Of a stretch of DNA of 64,000 nt, positions 40,225-53,500 are shown one piece after another (within the stretch, counting starts at the first letter, position 1; each line of letters begins with the position of its first letter). The translations under genes and the position numbers were made by a program. The stretch comes from Bombus terrestris (Eukaryota; Arthropoda; Insecta; Hymenoptera; Apidae). Location: the NCBI RefSeq assembly GCF_910591885.1, contig NC_063281.1, positions 8,075,700 to 8,139,699 on the forward strand, in the 5' to 3' direction. The notes beneath the pieces are model-generated. The model saw nothing but the letters and a program-made list of their open reading frames with translations. It did not search any database and was not told where the DNA came from.

Positions 40225-43200
40225 TTACCAACTGGACGTAGAGTTAGCAATATTCTTGAGCTTCCGAATCTCCTTAGCAGCCCAGTTAGCCAAAGTCTTA
40301 GTCTTCTCAGTACGTGATCGTCTAGCCTTAGTTAAGAACTCCGTAAGCGGTTCAGTTTCTACCATCGGCAAGAGTTTTACTCCAAACACGGTGACAAGGT
40401 CACCAAGCAAGCCCACAGAAGCTGCAATGTTGCCTTCAGAATGTTCACGGTCCTGTGCTATCGACGTGATGAACTGGATAATAAAGGGCACGTGCGGCTC
40501 TACCAGAGCAATTGCCGCATCTGGGCAAGGATTCGATACATCACCGCGCAGTCCTTGTACTATACCAGTATAAGCTTCAAGGACGCCCTCTCGTAATTCG
40601 TTCAGATAATCGATCATATCGTAATCGTTTCTATCTACATTTGCTTGAGAAGCCTGAGCCAATGTTTGAAGTACCACGTCCAAATATTTCTTGAATTCAG
40701 GACCAATACTGAGAGCGACATCACCGAAAACGGAGAAGATTTGAGGCTTCACGGAACGATTGACCGAATTATTGCCAAGATTTTCCAGCAAGAGGGTCAT
40801 GATCTCATCGCAATAGGGTAACATTTTGTTTTTTAGAGCGCGACAAATGTCTCCTGTCAGACCAACAGCGGCGCAACAAACTTGATATTCTGCATGATTC
40901 TTTAAGCCAAGACAAAGATATGGTTTGAATGCATCCATGTACTTCAAGAAACCTTCTCCAAGGACTTCGACTAGAGTCGAAACAGCCATGAGAGCATCCT
41001 CTTGTACACCCTCGGCTTTGCAAGAATTCGAGTTGAACATAGACAATAATGCTGTCATTATTACATCAGAGATGTGCGGAGCATCCTCTGGTGTAACTTT
41101 ACGTAGCACAGATTGCAAAGTTGCGCATAACAACGATTGCAAATCATTATATTGAGCACGATCCGAATGGCTCTGGATATGTGTCTCCATTTGCAGTACC
41201 TGCTGCAATCTCTCCAGAATTACCATCGTCGTCTTCTGCACGGTTAAATAACAATCGCGCGGAGAGTTCTTCACCATGTCCATCAGTGCTTCATAAGCAG
41301 CCGATCGTAAGTTAGCTTGAGCTCCATCCGGACGATCCGTCGTTTCCAACAATCTCTGAATGATAAAATCAAAGTACTGAGACATGCAACACGTTTCCGG
41401 ATTCTGTCCCTCGAGACTTTCTGCAGCCTCGTAACTAGCTTCTGCAAGACCCGTGAACGCCCAACAAACGTTCGCTGCAACGCGAGGTTCTGCCTTCAAA
41501 CCGTTTATCAAAGCCTCTAACAATGGTTTCAGGTATGTCTCACTAATCGCTGCTTGTGGTATGATCTCACAAATTCGACCAAACGTCCATGCAGCTGTGT
41601 CCCTTACCGCGACACTGCTGTCGTACATTAGTTCGATAAGCGTTTGCATTGCTTGCTCTACCAAAGGTTTCAAGGTAGCATGATCAACGCCCCCAAGAAT
41701 AGAACCAAAAGCCATTAATGCCGCATCCCGATACCTCCAGTCGTGACTTTTAATGTTATCCTTGACAAAAGGAAGAACGAATGGAACAATGGCATCCTCG
41801 CAGCAAGAGGATAATAACATTAAACACACTCCAGCAGCTTTTGAGGGATTCCAATCGTCTTCGTCATCAAATTCTTCTTGTTTAGTGAGCTTCTTCATCA
41901 AAACAGGTACCAGATACTGCAAAGCGCCCTTTGCATAATGTCTCGATACTTTGACTGGCGGTCTACCACCATCAGTAGCTTCGCCCTCTTCCATGGCTAA
42001 ATCTACCTCCTCGTCAGATACGTTTGACCAAAACTCAATTCCTTGCAGTGCAACTTCATCGATATCTGACTTCATAGCTTCTAGAGTAATTGGGAAAAGT
42101 GCTGGAGCCATGTAGGGCTCCATATATTGATAATACAATGACATAATTTTTACAAGACACTGTAAAGCAGCTACTTTAACTTGGGTGTTTAAGGACTGTG
42201 TTGCCTCACATACCACCTCCATAATGAAGTTTCTCTCAGTCTGCGTACATAAGCAAAACGGTTAAACTAGATGTTGTTATTAAAAACCTATATTCTATTC
42301 TTGAAATTATACAAACCTCTATCTCAAAATTTCCTTTGGTAAATTCTAACGAATTATAGAGTGCACTCGTAGCTGCAAGGCGAACGTAATGCGAGGTACT
42401 CGATCCTTTCATACCATGAATGATAGCAGTGAGAATCTCATTAGACTGAGGTACCAAAACATCGCTCTCTATATCTTGACAAATATAACCGATGGCTTCT
42501 AAAGTTGCTTCCTTTAATATCTCTGTGCTGCTTGGATTTACAACATTATTGACTAACAGATGAATGACATTGGTCCATTCACGAACAGGTAATTCAGCAA
42601 CTGCTACATATGCAACACACTGTGCTGCAGAACCTGGCCTGTTGTTCTCCGTTCCAAGTGCTCCAAAAATCTATTGATAAAGAATAATATCATATGCTTT
42701 TACATGGAAATGTATCATCAAATAACTGAAAAAGTTACTTACATTCTTCTTAATATATTCCCTTGTTTCTACAGGAATACCAAGCCAACGCTGTTGATAT
42801 TGACATTTTAAATCTGGATCTTTAGATGTAAGTTGATTTTTGAGCTGAAGACCTGCTGCCATACGAGCAACTGGGCTTGCAGTGGCATTAACCAGCACGC
42901 CGCTGAGTCTTTGCAAAAATTCATGCTAAAAGAAGAACAATGAGTTTTTTATAACTTTTCCAAACTCTTACATATACCTCACAAAAGTTTCTTTAAAAAA
43001 AAAAAAACTTACAAGGTTAGTTCTTGCTGCCTGCTCAAGAAAGTTTTGAGCTGCTTCCAACTCATTTTTGTCTGAAATTGCGCATAAATTACTTTTATAT
43101 TATAAATGTATTATAAATATAGACATAATTAATATCAATTTTTTTATTTATAAAGGTTCCATGAACAAAAGGGATAATGTCCATTTTTATCAAATTTTGA

Positions 43201-44096
43201 GTTCAACATTTTTCAACATACTTCTGTGGGTGCTCTATCATGGGCCATATCTCATTGGGAATTAAAATTTTCCAAATTTTGCAGTAGTTATTTAAGATGT
43301 ACAATGAAAAATGAATAATTTACATTTTTTAGAGTTTAGTGTGTTATATATTATTTAAAATTATAAGTGAAAGTTGAAAATAGTGCAGAATAAAATAATG
43401 TTTTATTTTAATATATGAGAAAATATGAGAATGTGACATCATATATTGAAAAATAAATTTTTGTTTTCTAAGAAATATTAAAACTTCATATTTGTCCCTT
43501 CTTCATGTGGATCAATCATATCATTTCGTTTATGTCAAGCTGGTAAAAAATGTGAAGTAACGATAGAGGTTAGAAAAGCAAGATGCACTCTTCGCCGTGC
43601 CAACCGACAACGGGGACGTGCAATACGAGTAACCGTCACATGGGACAATACTTTTTCGGTCGTGAACAAAGCCCCTAGCAACAGCCAAACGGAATACAAT
43701 GCGACGTATTTTCGTATAAACGACAGATCCCGATTAAACGTTAACATATCGACGCCAAACTATTCCAAATGAATCAAAGGAACCATCAATTAACGTTGGT
43801 ACTAAGTACTCCATGAATACACCGGAAGGAATATAAAAAGGACGCGCACGCGGTAGGACTTTACTTTTCCGGGCAAGCTTGCCAAAACGATAAGGAGACA
43901 AAAACGAAGTATTTATGTCGTTCATAAAATAACAACGATAGCAACATTAAGAGCAATAAAATAACTGAGAAAAATTAATCTTAATTCTAAGATGTCGCCA
44001 ATAATCTGAAGTACTGATTAATCAAAATGACTTACTCGAGGAGACGGTTCTCTCTAGAACCTGGATAAGCTGTACTGTCGTTGGATCCATTTGCAT
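40225..44096 (-). CDS. Fs(2)Ket: Importin subunit beta-1 (Ketel), 890 aa
   Basis: Nuclear transport receptor that carries importin-alpha/NLS cargo, or cargo directly, through the nuclear pore and releases it on binding RanGTP. Minus-strand exons: 44096-44036, 43071-43013, 42925-42743, 42670-42317, 42240-40225; 2673 nt, all junctions GT/AG and in frame. The protein is HEAT repeats throughout and matches the family end to end: LTSKDPDLKCQYQQRW in the N-terminal Ran-binding part, STEILKEATLEAIGYICQDI, the acidic loop EEFDDEDDWNP at about residues 341-351, SVAVRDTAAWTFGRICEIIP, and QEDALMAVSTLVEVLGEGFL. The length is close to the human (876) and fly (884) proteins. Two ATGs lie at the start (44096 and 44090); the first is used here. 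The final exon holds three quarters of the coding sequence. The C-terminus continues past the usual KLKN end with IANSTSSW. Confidence 0.97.
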
Positions 44097-44546
44097 GATT
44101 TCAGCTTTTTTCGTCTATCGATTATCAGAAAACGTAATTTTTTATGCCTCGATAGGAAATGTCTCGTTGTCGCTACCGGCAGACAGCCACATGTAGCCAC
44201 CACCGAATCAACTAGCTCAACGACGTACCCCCTTCTACCCACTTCCTGCCAGTACTCGATTTCTGCTTCCTTCCACAACGTGCGGCGTAGTAATATCTGC
44301 GGCCTTTGATATTCTCGCGCCTAGTACACGCAGACGAACCTTCTGATCATTAACTCGACACAATAATATACCGAATGTATACCTTGTACTTCCGTCAGAC
44401 CCTTACCGTGAATTTCGTAAACGTTGCAAAGCTACTGTCACGAGCGTCACGTTTCTCCAACAGATCGTCGTGTCTCTTCAAGCACGGACTATTTTCTTTG
44501 TGCGCCGTACAAAATTTCCTTCGCGCACGCGCACATAGAAACGTAG

Positions 44547-44569
44547 GCGCCATCTACGCCATCTGCTAG
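44547..44569 (-). promoter_or_regulatory. Pair of CTCF-like motifs upstream of importin beta-1
   Basis: On the minus strand CTAGCAGATGGCG (44569-44557) fits the CTCF consensus CCASYAGRKGGCR with one mismatch. It is followed directly by TAGATGGCGC (44556-44547), which matches the YAGRKGGCRS core. AGATGGCG is also close to a Pho/YY1 site, so the binding factor is not certain. Confidence 0.4.
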
Positions 44570-44576
44570 GACTGTA

Positions 44577-44586
44577 GCGCATGCGC
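44577..44586. promoter_or_regulatory. NRF1/Ewg-type palindrome GCGCATGCGC
   Basis: A perfect match to the NRF1 consensus, about 480 bases upstream of the importin start codon and next to the CTCF-like pair. NRF1 (fly Ewg) sites mark housekeeping promoters, which suits importin beta-1. Confidence 0.5.
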
Positions 44587-44999
44587 GCTCGACACAGCCG
44601 TTATGCCGGTTAATTTTGAAATCGTGCACTTAAAGTTGTAAATTGTCACAAATTACATTTGTGTTTCTTACACTTTCGAATATTTCCTATCTTATGGTAT
44701 CTTTATAATCCTAAAATATGACAAAACTATTTTTAAAAGAAGTTTTAGAATATATGTTATCTGAAAGAGCAACAAAGCCTTTTCTGCTACTAATACTGTT
44801 TACGACCGGGGACTCACTACGGTCAAGGCGACCATTATCTGTGCACATATAATTAAGCGAGTCGCAATAATCCTAAGAAACGTTCATAAAACGAGAGTTC
44901 TTGATTTACCGTTGAGACCCTTAAGTGCCATAAAACATCGATGAGTCAAAAGGTTCTTTGTGATTATTGCTTTATCAGGTAAAAAATGGGAAAACATGA

Positions 45000-45171
45000 A
45001 TCAGTCAACATATTTGCACTTGATCTACAACTACAGATCAGTCGACATCTCTAGATTCGATTTACGACTACAGACTAGTCATCATTTCTGCACTGGGTTC
45101 ACTACTTTAACTCAGCAATATTTCTTTACCGGGTTTACACCCGTCAATCATTCACATACTTAACTTATACC
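45000..45171. repeat. Diverged 37-bp tandem repeat, about 4.5 copies
   Basis: Units begin at 45000, 45037, 45074, 45110 and 45147, each with a variant of ATCAGTCAACAT. Unit lengths are 37, 37, 36 and 37. Units 1 and 2 agree at 28 of 37 positions; later ones are weaker. The period is not a multiple of three, so it is not a protein repeat. Confidence 0.75.
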
Positions 45172-45683
45172 TTACGCATCAGCGTAGCTATCTTCTTTAC
45201 AAAATTGTTGGAAATATATACTATCTTTGAACTGCTAATCAAACATTATACTCATTAAACTACCTCTATTATCCTAATCGAAATAGGGGATCGATCTGTT
45301 CGTGGCGTCGATTATTCTAATCGTAACGGGAATTTACGACTTCCGTTGACGCGCTTCCTCGCGAACGCGTCTCCCCGAGATTGGTCGATAAAACAATCTG
45401 TTTCATTGTTTGTGAAACTAGTAAAGAATTACACTGTTGTCGTAGACACGTCGGGATACTGACACGAAAGAAGAAAGGCGCCGGTTATTTTCATAGATTT
45501 AATGAAACGATATACAGAATACATTTGCTTTCGTAATGCATCGCAACGCATCGTCCGCGTGCCTTACCATCTATATCACATATCAATTTTTCTTTTATTT
45601 ATAAAATATAATGGTCGCAATATATGTGTTTTTGTATTCTCACATCATGCCTTTAAATTGCTTTCTCGTTTGCATATCGAAAG

Positions 45684-45822
45684 TATATATAATATATATA
45701 TATTTATTTATATTTATATTACTTCATTATATTTATATATTTATAAGTATATATATATAATAATTATATATTATATCATTTTATATTATATTATATTATA
45801 TATATATATATAATAATTAACC
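45684..45822. repeat. TA-rich low-complexity block
   Basis: Almost pure A and T with repeated TATA/TTTA units. It produces a false I/Y-rich ORF. Confidence 0.85.
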
Positions 45823-46242
45823 AAGCGAGAGAGAGGGACTGTGTGTATGTGTGACTCGGCACAGAATTACAGCGAATCAGGTAAAACATCTTTAATTAGA
45901 ATACTTTACAAATTTTTAGTAGAACGATGTTAACGTGTTGCTAAATATCGACGGTCGTAGGGGTGAAAAGGCCGGTGGTCGGGAAACTTCCCTTGCAATT
46001 CCTTTTATTGTCGTTGTGAACAAATTGCAAGGAGAACACAAATTGTACTTGATTAAATAATCGGCGAATTATCGATCGATTTCAATAATTCGCACCTCCT
46101 TTTCAATTGTACGGCCGTCAATACATATCGATTTTACATATCGACATTATCGATCGACATTATATTATTCTTTACCTCCTTTTTCTTTTTCCTTCTTTTT
46201 TATTTCCTTCCCCTTCTGCTTGTTACCACTTCTCGTTCTTTG

Positions 46243-46265
46243 TTTTTTTTTTTTTTTTTTTTTTT
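46243..46265. repeat. Poly-T run
   Basis: About 23 consecutive T preceded by a T/C-rich stretch. Confidence 0.8.
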
Positions 46266-48696
46266 CTTACTTTAATCCTTCCAACGTGCTCGATGACCGA
46301 CAGAGATTTCGACCAACATATCACGCGGATACATTCAACGTGTGTAAATTTGTTTGTTTGCTTTCGGTGCAACGTCTACCACTTCCGATGTGTACTTTGT
46401 ATTTGTGCATGTAGTGTATATGGGTGTATCCGCAGATATTCGTACGGCAGAGTACAGATCGATCGTTGTAGAAACGTCCGTACGAAAACGAGAGTTTGCC
46501 ACGTTTTATTTCTTTTTTTCTATTCTTCTTTTTCGTATGACTTCATAAAACTTGATCCGGGACAGAAAACGATACAACGCACGATAACAAACATGGAAAA
46601 GTTCTATCTCATATTTTGGACGGAAAGGGAACGAATTTCGATTTCGAACTCCTTATAAACGCTGTGATTTCCACATGGAAGGTCGGACGTACCACATTGC
46701 AACATTCAATTTTATTTTATCAAAGAAAAAGAACGACAAGCTCAATAAAAAAAAAAAATTAAATCATCCGTTGATTGAACATTTATTGTTACATCGAGGG
46801 AAGAGGATAAAGTACACCTAATGGAATTGGCCTTTGTTCATTTTACAGCGATGACAATTAATCAGTAACAACAATACTTGAGATGATCTCGTTTTTCATT
46901 CGAGATATTTCTACGTTCGAACGATCCGAGATCCCTTGTTCTCCGCTTTAATTTATTTCATTCTTATATCCCTCCTCGCTTTGATTCTTTTTTTTTCGTT
47001 TTATATAAGATTTTAAAACTTTTTCTTTATCTCTTTTTCTTGTAACCCTTTCCGCTAAATTGGGAAAGGTGCACGCGCAATTTACATATCGTAGCATCGT
47101 AGAAAATAATACAACGCTAATCAGCGTTGAGTCCAGGAAAGATTTGGCGGAATCGTAATCGGAGCACGTCAATCACGAGTTAAATTGTTTCTACTCCAAT
47201 AGGGGATTAGAAACTGGTCGCGATGCTTCCTTTAATTTTCTTAAGTAATAGGAACAAAAATATTCTTCCCCTCTATTATATGAGCGAGGCAAGAAACTTA
47301 AGAACTCTCGAATTCGTTAAGCGCTCGTTAATCACAATTAGCCTAATAGCACCGTTTAATTTGACGAATTCCATCAGCCTCTAAATCTCTTCTGGACTCG
47401 ATGCGCTCTATACATACACGATGGAAACGTACGGATTTTGTTCTTGTGTCATATAATCCGAAAACGGGGATCAAATATTAATACGTGCTGCTAGAAAGAG
47501 AGCATTACGCTTAATTGAAAATTCATTATTACATAGTGGTCGATCGAAGATATGACGAATTAGGTAATAAACGAAACCGTTCGTTTCCACGGCGTTATCC
47601 TAATTTTCATTCGAAAAGAGAACTCAAAGTGACGTGTCCCCTTTTCGGATACTTGTACCTTGCTTTCTTGCCGGGCATATGTTGTTCTCGTTTCACCGAA
47701 CACCTGCGATCGTATCCATCCGCAAACGTTTCCACACACGCGGCCAATGCCAATGAAGCTCGTTTGCACAGAGAAAAGCGTTGTTGTTGTTGACACTCAC
47801 AACTTAATCGCGAGTGCAGGCTTGAAAATTGAATTACGTCTGCTCGAGCACCGTTTAATGAAGCTCGACGTTAATTACTGCTTTCTCCGTGTACTCTTCC
47901 GTAACGAAAGGCCGCTAAACGGAAGCTCTTATATGGCTAGCAATCGATAACTCTTGCACAAGAAATAGTACCGAATAAAAAACGAATCGAGAAATAATAT
48001 ATAAAAGACGAAAGAAAGAGTGGGAAATGATGAAATTCGACTTTTATAAAAAAAACTACGATTGCGCAGAAATCAAAGAAAGTGAATCGAGACGATTCAG
48101 CTCGTGGTCGAACTCGAATCCTCTCTGTTTCCTTATAAAGCGTGGAACATTTGCGGATACACACAGCGAGTAGAGAGTAACGTATACACACGTAATTATT
48201 TTATACCTATTGTGCACATATATGTATCGTTAACGTGTTTTCCTGCTTCTCGTTAAGTTAGAAGAACCACATGGCGATCGCCACGCGGACCGTGTCTTTC
48301 TGAAATTAGGTGTACTAAGATTAATGTTGCGATTTAAACGCTGTATCGGTTGGATCGGTTTACTGGGTTGTACTTTTACGTTGACAAGTAACATACACAC
48401 AAAAGAGGAAAGTATTGTTGCCGAACAATTAAGATGGCCATTTTCAACGGGCCATGCTGGAAATATTACGCCAACTTAACCATCAACGATTCCTTGATAT
48501 AGTGATTTTAATCTTCCATGAAATTCATCATGGGTCCCCTACAGCTTCTTTGGATCGTGCGTCAATGCAATCCAGTCTAGGGTTGATTATTTCTTTTACA
48601 TGCAAAGGAGACGTTTTTTTTATCCTGGTGATATATTGCAGCGGCGAAGAGTGCTTAACGTCGACGATGTTTCTTACGCATTTAGCAAGTTATGGT

Positions 48697-48845
48697 AACA
48701 CAAGGTGGTGGTAAGAAGGTAGCGGATGGTAACAGCGGTAGTAGCGACAGTAACGCCATAAAATCGTAACATTAGCGGTAAGTAGTAGTTAAGTAATAGT
48801 AATTAATAAGTAGCAAGTAATAGTATAAGTAGTAGTAGCGGCGCG
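48697..48845. repeat. Degenerate GTA/GTR repeat
   Basis: Loose GGTAA, GTAGTAG and AGTAAT units recur over about 150 bases, ending just before a TATAAATA at 48853-48860. A similar GTA/GTT-rich patch lies near 50040-50120. Confidence 0.55.
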
Positions 48846-50577
48846 GTATACGTATAAATAGGACTGTCTACGTTAGTTTGATTAAAAATAAATGTCATAA
48901 CGTAATAGGTAACTTTATGCCGGACCCGTAACGAAGCCACTGTTCATTGCTGATCGGTCGCGATCGAAATGACGCTATGCGCGTATATTCAGTTCCTCTT
49001 ATGCTCGTCCAGATGGATCGTGCAGCCGATCGGCTACGTTCGGGTCCTGTTTCATTCTTCTTCTCCCTTAGCTGTCTAAAATCACATTAACGCAAGAATA
49101 GTGGTAATTATTTTGAGCCGAGCGGATCTCGACCACGTGACTTGGAAGACACTCACACGTTTTCAATGATACTAAATTCCATGCGATCGAGGGTCAGGAG
49201 GGGATGACAGAGCACCGATTAGCCTCGGATCGATGAAGCTAGTAAGCCAAAGGACACGAGTTTCGCATGAATACGAGCACAGGGAATCAGGAAACAAGGA
49301 AACAAGGATTTTCTACCAATAATTCATTTTAGCATCATCGCGACGTTCGAGTGTGATCACAGTCACGATCTACGTACACCTAAACTATCAACACGGAAGA
49401 GCGAAATTCATTTAGAAGTGGGACAAAAGGTAGATGGAGGAATATTAATTACTAACATAATCTGTGATAATCTACTTGTCTCCGCTCTTCCGTCGTTGCT
49501 CTGATATGTTGCGAATCGTCAATGCGTTCTCTCTTCTTTCTCCTCGACGAGTAATAAGTACATTTTTGTTTACCAAAAGAAGAGATATTCGTCCCGATTG
49601 GGCGGATCGTCGGGGGCAATCGATGCAGCATGAGCAATGAAAGAAACGTAGCGACTTTGTTCGTTGACGTAGCGACTTATACATGTATAAAGTAGGTAGA
49701 AAAGTGATAAAAATTCATGTGTATGTGTACGTATAAGATGTGTGTAACGAGTACTGTATACTTTTCCTTTCTTTTTTTTTTTTCTTTTTTTCGTTTCATT
49801 TGTGCATGTTTGCGAGAAATAGCGTAGCATTTAGAATTATCAATTGATAAAACACTCCGTGATTAATCTTCCGGATGCCACTGCTCTTTTCGTCACCTAT
49901 AAACGCATAGTAAAACGCTAGATCCTCTTACGAAAGGGGAAATCTACCGTTTGTTTCACTGTCATTTCTCCGTGGGCCCCGATAATCCGCCAAGAAACCG
50001 AGTTCACCTTCGTTACATGGTTCTCGATACTTTCGATAGCAAGAATAGTTGTTACATCGTACAGTGTTAAAATAGTTATAGCAGTAATAATAGTAGTAAC
50101 AATAGTAACAGTTGTCAGGTCGAGCACTCGCGTCTGCCCGCTGACACATCACGAAGACATGCGCCCCGCTCATCCACCCGTCTCTCATCCATACACGCAC
50201 AGGGAACTTTGTCTTAAATTTAGCGACAAACCACGTCTTCCGGCTCGTCCATTCGCGCGTGCATTCACTCCAATGTACACTTGCACGATACTCGATCGCA
50301 TGCACGCATCTATTCGCTAAAACATCTAAACGACGAGTCAGCCTCGAGACAAACAGTCTCGACAGTATTCATCGAGCTGACTGCCGTGGTATACGACGAT
50401 TCATGCGTCAACACTCGTGTGAAAACCATGTGAGGGTACACGCAAGAAGATAGTAAAACCTACGTATACGTATAAGAACTAAGGAAACTTAATCGAGTAG
50501 GTACGCAACCGCACAAGATCTCAAGAGTAAATTGTTCTACGCGAAGATAAAGCCTTAGGCTTGGCTCGAGAAGGTGA

Positions 50578-53500
50578 TTAGAACGGTAGACTACCGACAA
50601 ACATCGTCTCGATCATTGGTGGCGCCGGGACCAGATCTTCCAGTTTCAGGTAAAAGATACGCTGGAGCCCTTGCACTGACAGACTCCTCAGTTCCGGTAG
50701 TTTACCTAACAAACGGGATAGATAGTGCGCTTTCCTCTGCGCCTCGGCGTTATAGGTGACATGATCGCGAAGGGACGAGATTATTTTCGACTGCAGCTGC
50801 TCCATGCGATGAGGTTCCTTCAGGCCGTACCTTGCTGTAATTTTAAGCAGAGAAACATACGCGTTTTTTATCAATCGATCCAATTTCAATCACTCGATGG
50901 ACATAGGGATGAACCGGTTTGTAACGAAAATTGCTAGATTTCCAGATTCGCTAGACAATTTAAACGGGAAGGGAAGCCGATGTTGCGTGCAATCGTAATT
51001 CTACGACGTCGCTGAATTGGCCGAAAAGGAGCACGCACATGCAACTCGCGAGGAAAATCGCGTCGACGTATCGCGTGCAATAGACACGAACGATGGCGGT
51101 TTCTTTTCGTCGTCGCATCAATAACTAACAGGTTGATCGATAAATAATTTATCTACCAGACGATCGCGCCTAATGGAGAGTCGTCAAATAGACGAGAGAG
51201 GAATCGAGGGTAAATCAGAATAGAAAAGCAACGTTCATACTTATGATATTCTTTCGAATAAAAAAAAAAAACAAGAACTTCGATGAAACTTACCAGTAAC
51301 GAGGGTGAGAGCACACAGACAGGCGAAAGCACTAGTGTCTACGTCGAGAATATGAAGAGCTTTGCTGAACTCGAGGATACTGTGGAGCCAATCGCCAAAG
51401 CTACGTTGACATTGTTCCAATGCCAAAACCACACCGTTGCAAAATGTCAGCTTGGTGTCTTCTGGTTTTGTACGGTACGCCAACCGAAGAACAAAGAGTT
51501 CCAGACTGGCTGACTGGAAAAGTAACTCCTACGAAGGGGAGCAATAACGAAAACTCGTGTTAGACAACCAAATTATGCTTATAATACGTACAGTCGATGA
51601 AAATGATATAACGAGATCGTAAATTAAAAAGTTAAACGGCGATACCGATTGATCTAGCCGTACTCAGGACCGTACGTCACTGGTAACCAAGATTGACAGA
51701 GAATTCTTCATCGCTGATTTATCTACTTGAAAGAAAGAACTAGTTCTGAGTTGACGTCGTAGGGGCCTGAACAAGGCTCGAACTTCTTATTAATCCTAAA
51801 ATTTACATTTACATGTTTCGGTCTTTAAACATGTAAACTTTAACGCCTGATCTCGCTATATCGTTTCCATCGATATGTATGCAAGGTATACGTGAATCGT
51901 GGAAGGCGAGTTACAAATTGTTAAAAAAGCAACTTTGTTACGAGAGAATGTTATTTTCATCGGTGGCTCGAGGCTAGCAACTAGATAACCGACCAATCAG
52001 ACCGTCGATTAGACATGTCGTAGGCTCGTCAGGATTGACCTTTTAGAAAATGTACAAGCTATCGATTTCTTTAATGAAAGCTTCCCTTACAGATATTGCT
52101 CGTCGATACGTAATAAACAATATATCGCGACTCGCATATGGTTGCACGAGCATATCATCCAAGGCTGACGAAAAGATTAATAAGAATTATTAATGAGAAT
52201 ATTTACATTACCTGATCTTCCCGTACTAAATCCGTGAAACCAGGAATCTTATCGGCAAAAGTTCGAATCACGTCGATGGACGTAGTGAGAAGATTGTAAA
52301 ATTGCTGAGTCTTTTCGGCCTCTGTGATAGGCGGATCGCCAGGACTCGATTGTCGATACTGCGAATAGTCTAATGTCGCTTGATCGGGTGTCGTGTCCAA
52401 ATGTGCACGAACCAGAGCTGTAATCAAGGAAACTGGAGAACTCGGTGGCGATTCTTGTGGCGATTTTGGCTTCGATGGTAGTCTACCTCGACGACCCCTC
52501 AAGGAATCCGTCCTTACAACCTATTAAACGAATAACTTTCGTTATATCCGAATTCTCAATATTCTTCCGAAAAATAATGTTTTCAAGGTATGCCAATATT
52601 TTTTATTTTGTTATCTTGTTTTAATAATTTTATAATTAGTATTTGTATATCTTTCATGGTGAGTAATTTGTTTTTAAGAATTGGTAAATGAATTCGAATG
52701 TTACCACTTACCTCTTTCACCATACCGACCATCAAGCATTTCTGGAAGCGACAAAATTGGCAACGATTCCGTCGGCGTTTGTCAACGGGGCAAGCTTTCT
52801 CTGCTAAACACACGTATTTTGAGCCTTTCTGCACGGTCCTCTTGAAGAACCCTTTGCAGCCCTCACAGGTACGCACACCATAGTGTTGACACGCTGCCGT
52901 GTCACCACAAACAGCGCACAATTGACTGGGACTTGGCGGTGCTCGTTCGTTGCTGGTTGTGCTTCCAGGTGATGGAGAACTCACAGAATTTCCAGTGCCC
53001 CCGCTTCCGCCGCGTGCTTTCGGGGATTCTGTACTGCTACTGCTGTCAATGAAAGACACGTTTCTTTAAAATCTCAGAACTCCAAAAGATTACATAAAGT
53101 TCCTTTTTCTTCGAACGAACAAAGTCGAGAAGGAAATTCATCTCGGATAGACGCGTTAGTCTTCCCGGATAAATGCCATATTTTAATGTTAAAAAAGAAA
53201 ACGAAATTGTATAGTCGTTTATTCGATAACTGATTCATTACAAATGGTTCAAGAGCTTATATAAAATTGTTAAAAAAAAAAGCATATCTAACAACTACAC
53301 TGCTCCAAATAATTAAAAAACTTCTTTTTATGTTATATCCATTCCCAGCATCTTATGTTAAAGTTTACATTTACGGCAGTATCACACGAACAACATGTCA
53401 ATTTGTACGAACTCTATAAAACTTCTTCACTTGATTAACAATAGATCCACTCATAATAGAGATTCTCTAATTGTTTTCAACAGTACACATTAGCATTGAA

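Larger units (their letters stand above)
44097..50577. other. Importin promoter side and Hr38 downstream region
   Basis: The first 500 bases should hold the importin 5'UTR and promoter, with an NRF1-type palindrome and two CTCF-like motifs. Further right are a decayed 37-bp tandem repeat, a TA-rich block, a T run, and degenerate GTA/GTR repeats near 48.7-48.85 kb. The Hr38 3'UTR must begin at the right edge. No additional gene is supported. Confidence 0.6.

Noticed and set aside
45000..45171. CRISPR array
   Set aside because: The units are contiguous diverged tandem copies without spacers, and the DNA is insect nuclear.
45684..45822. Mitochondrial insertion
   Set aside because: The block is simple TA-rich repeat; no mitochondrial gene or tRNA is recognisable.
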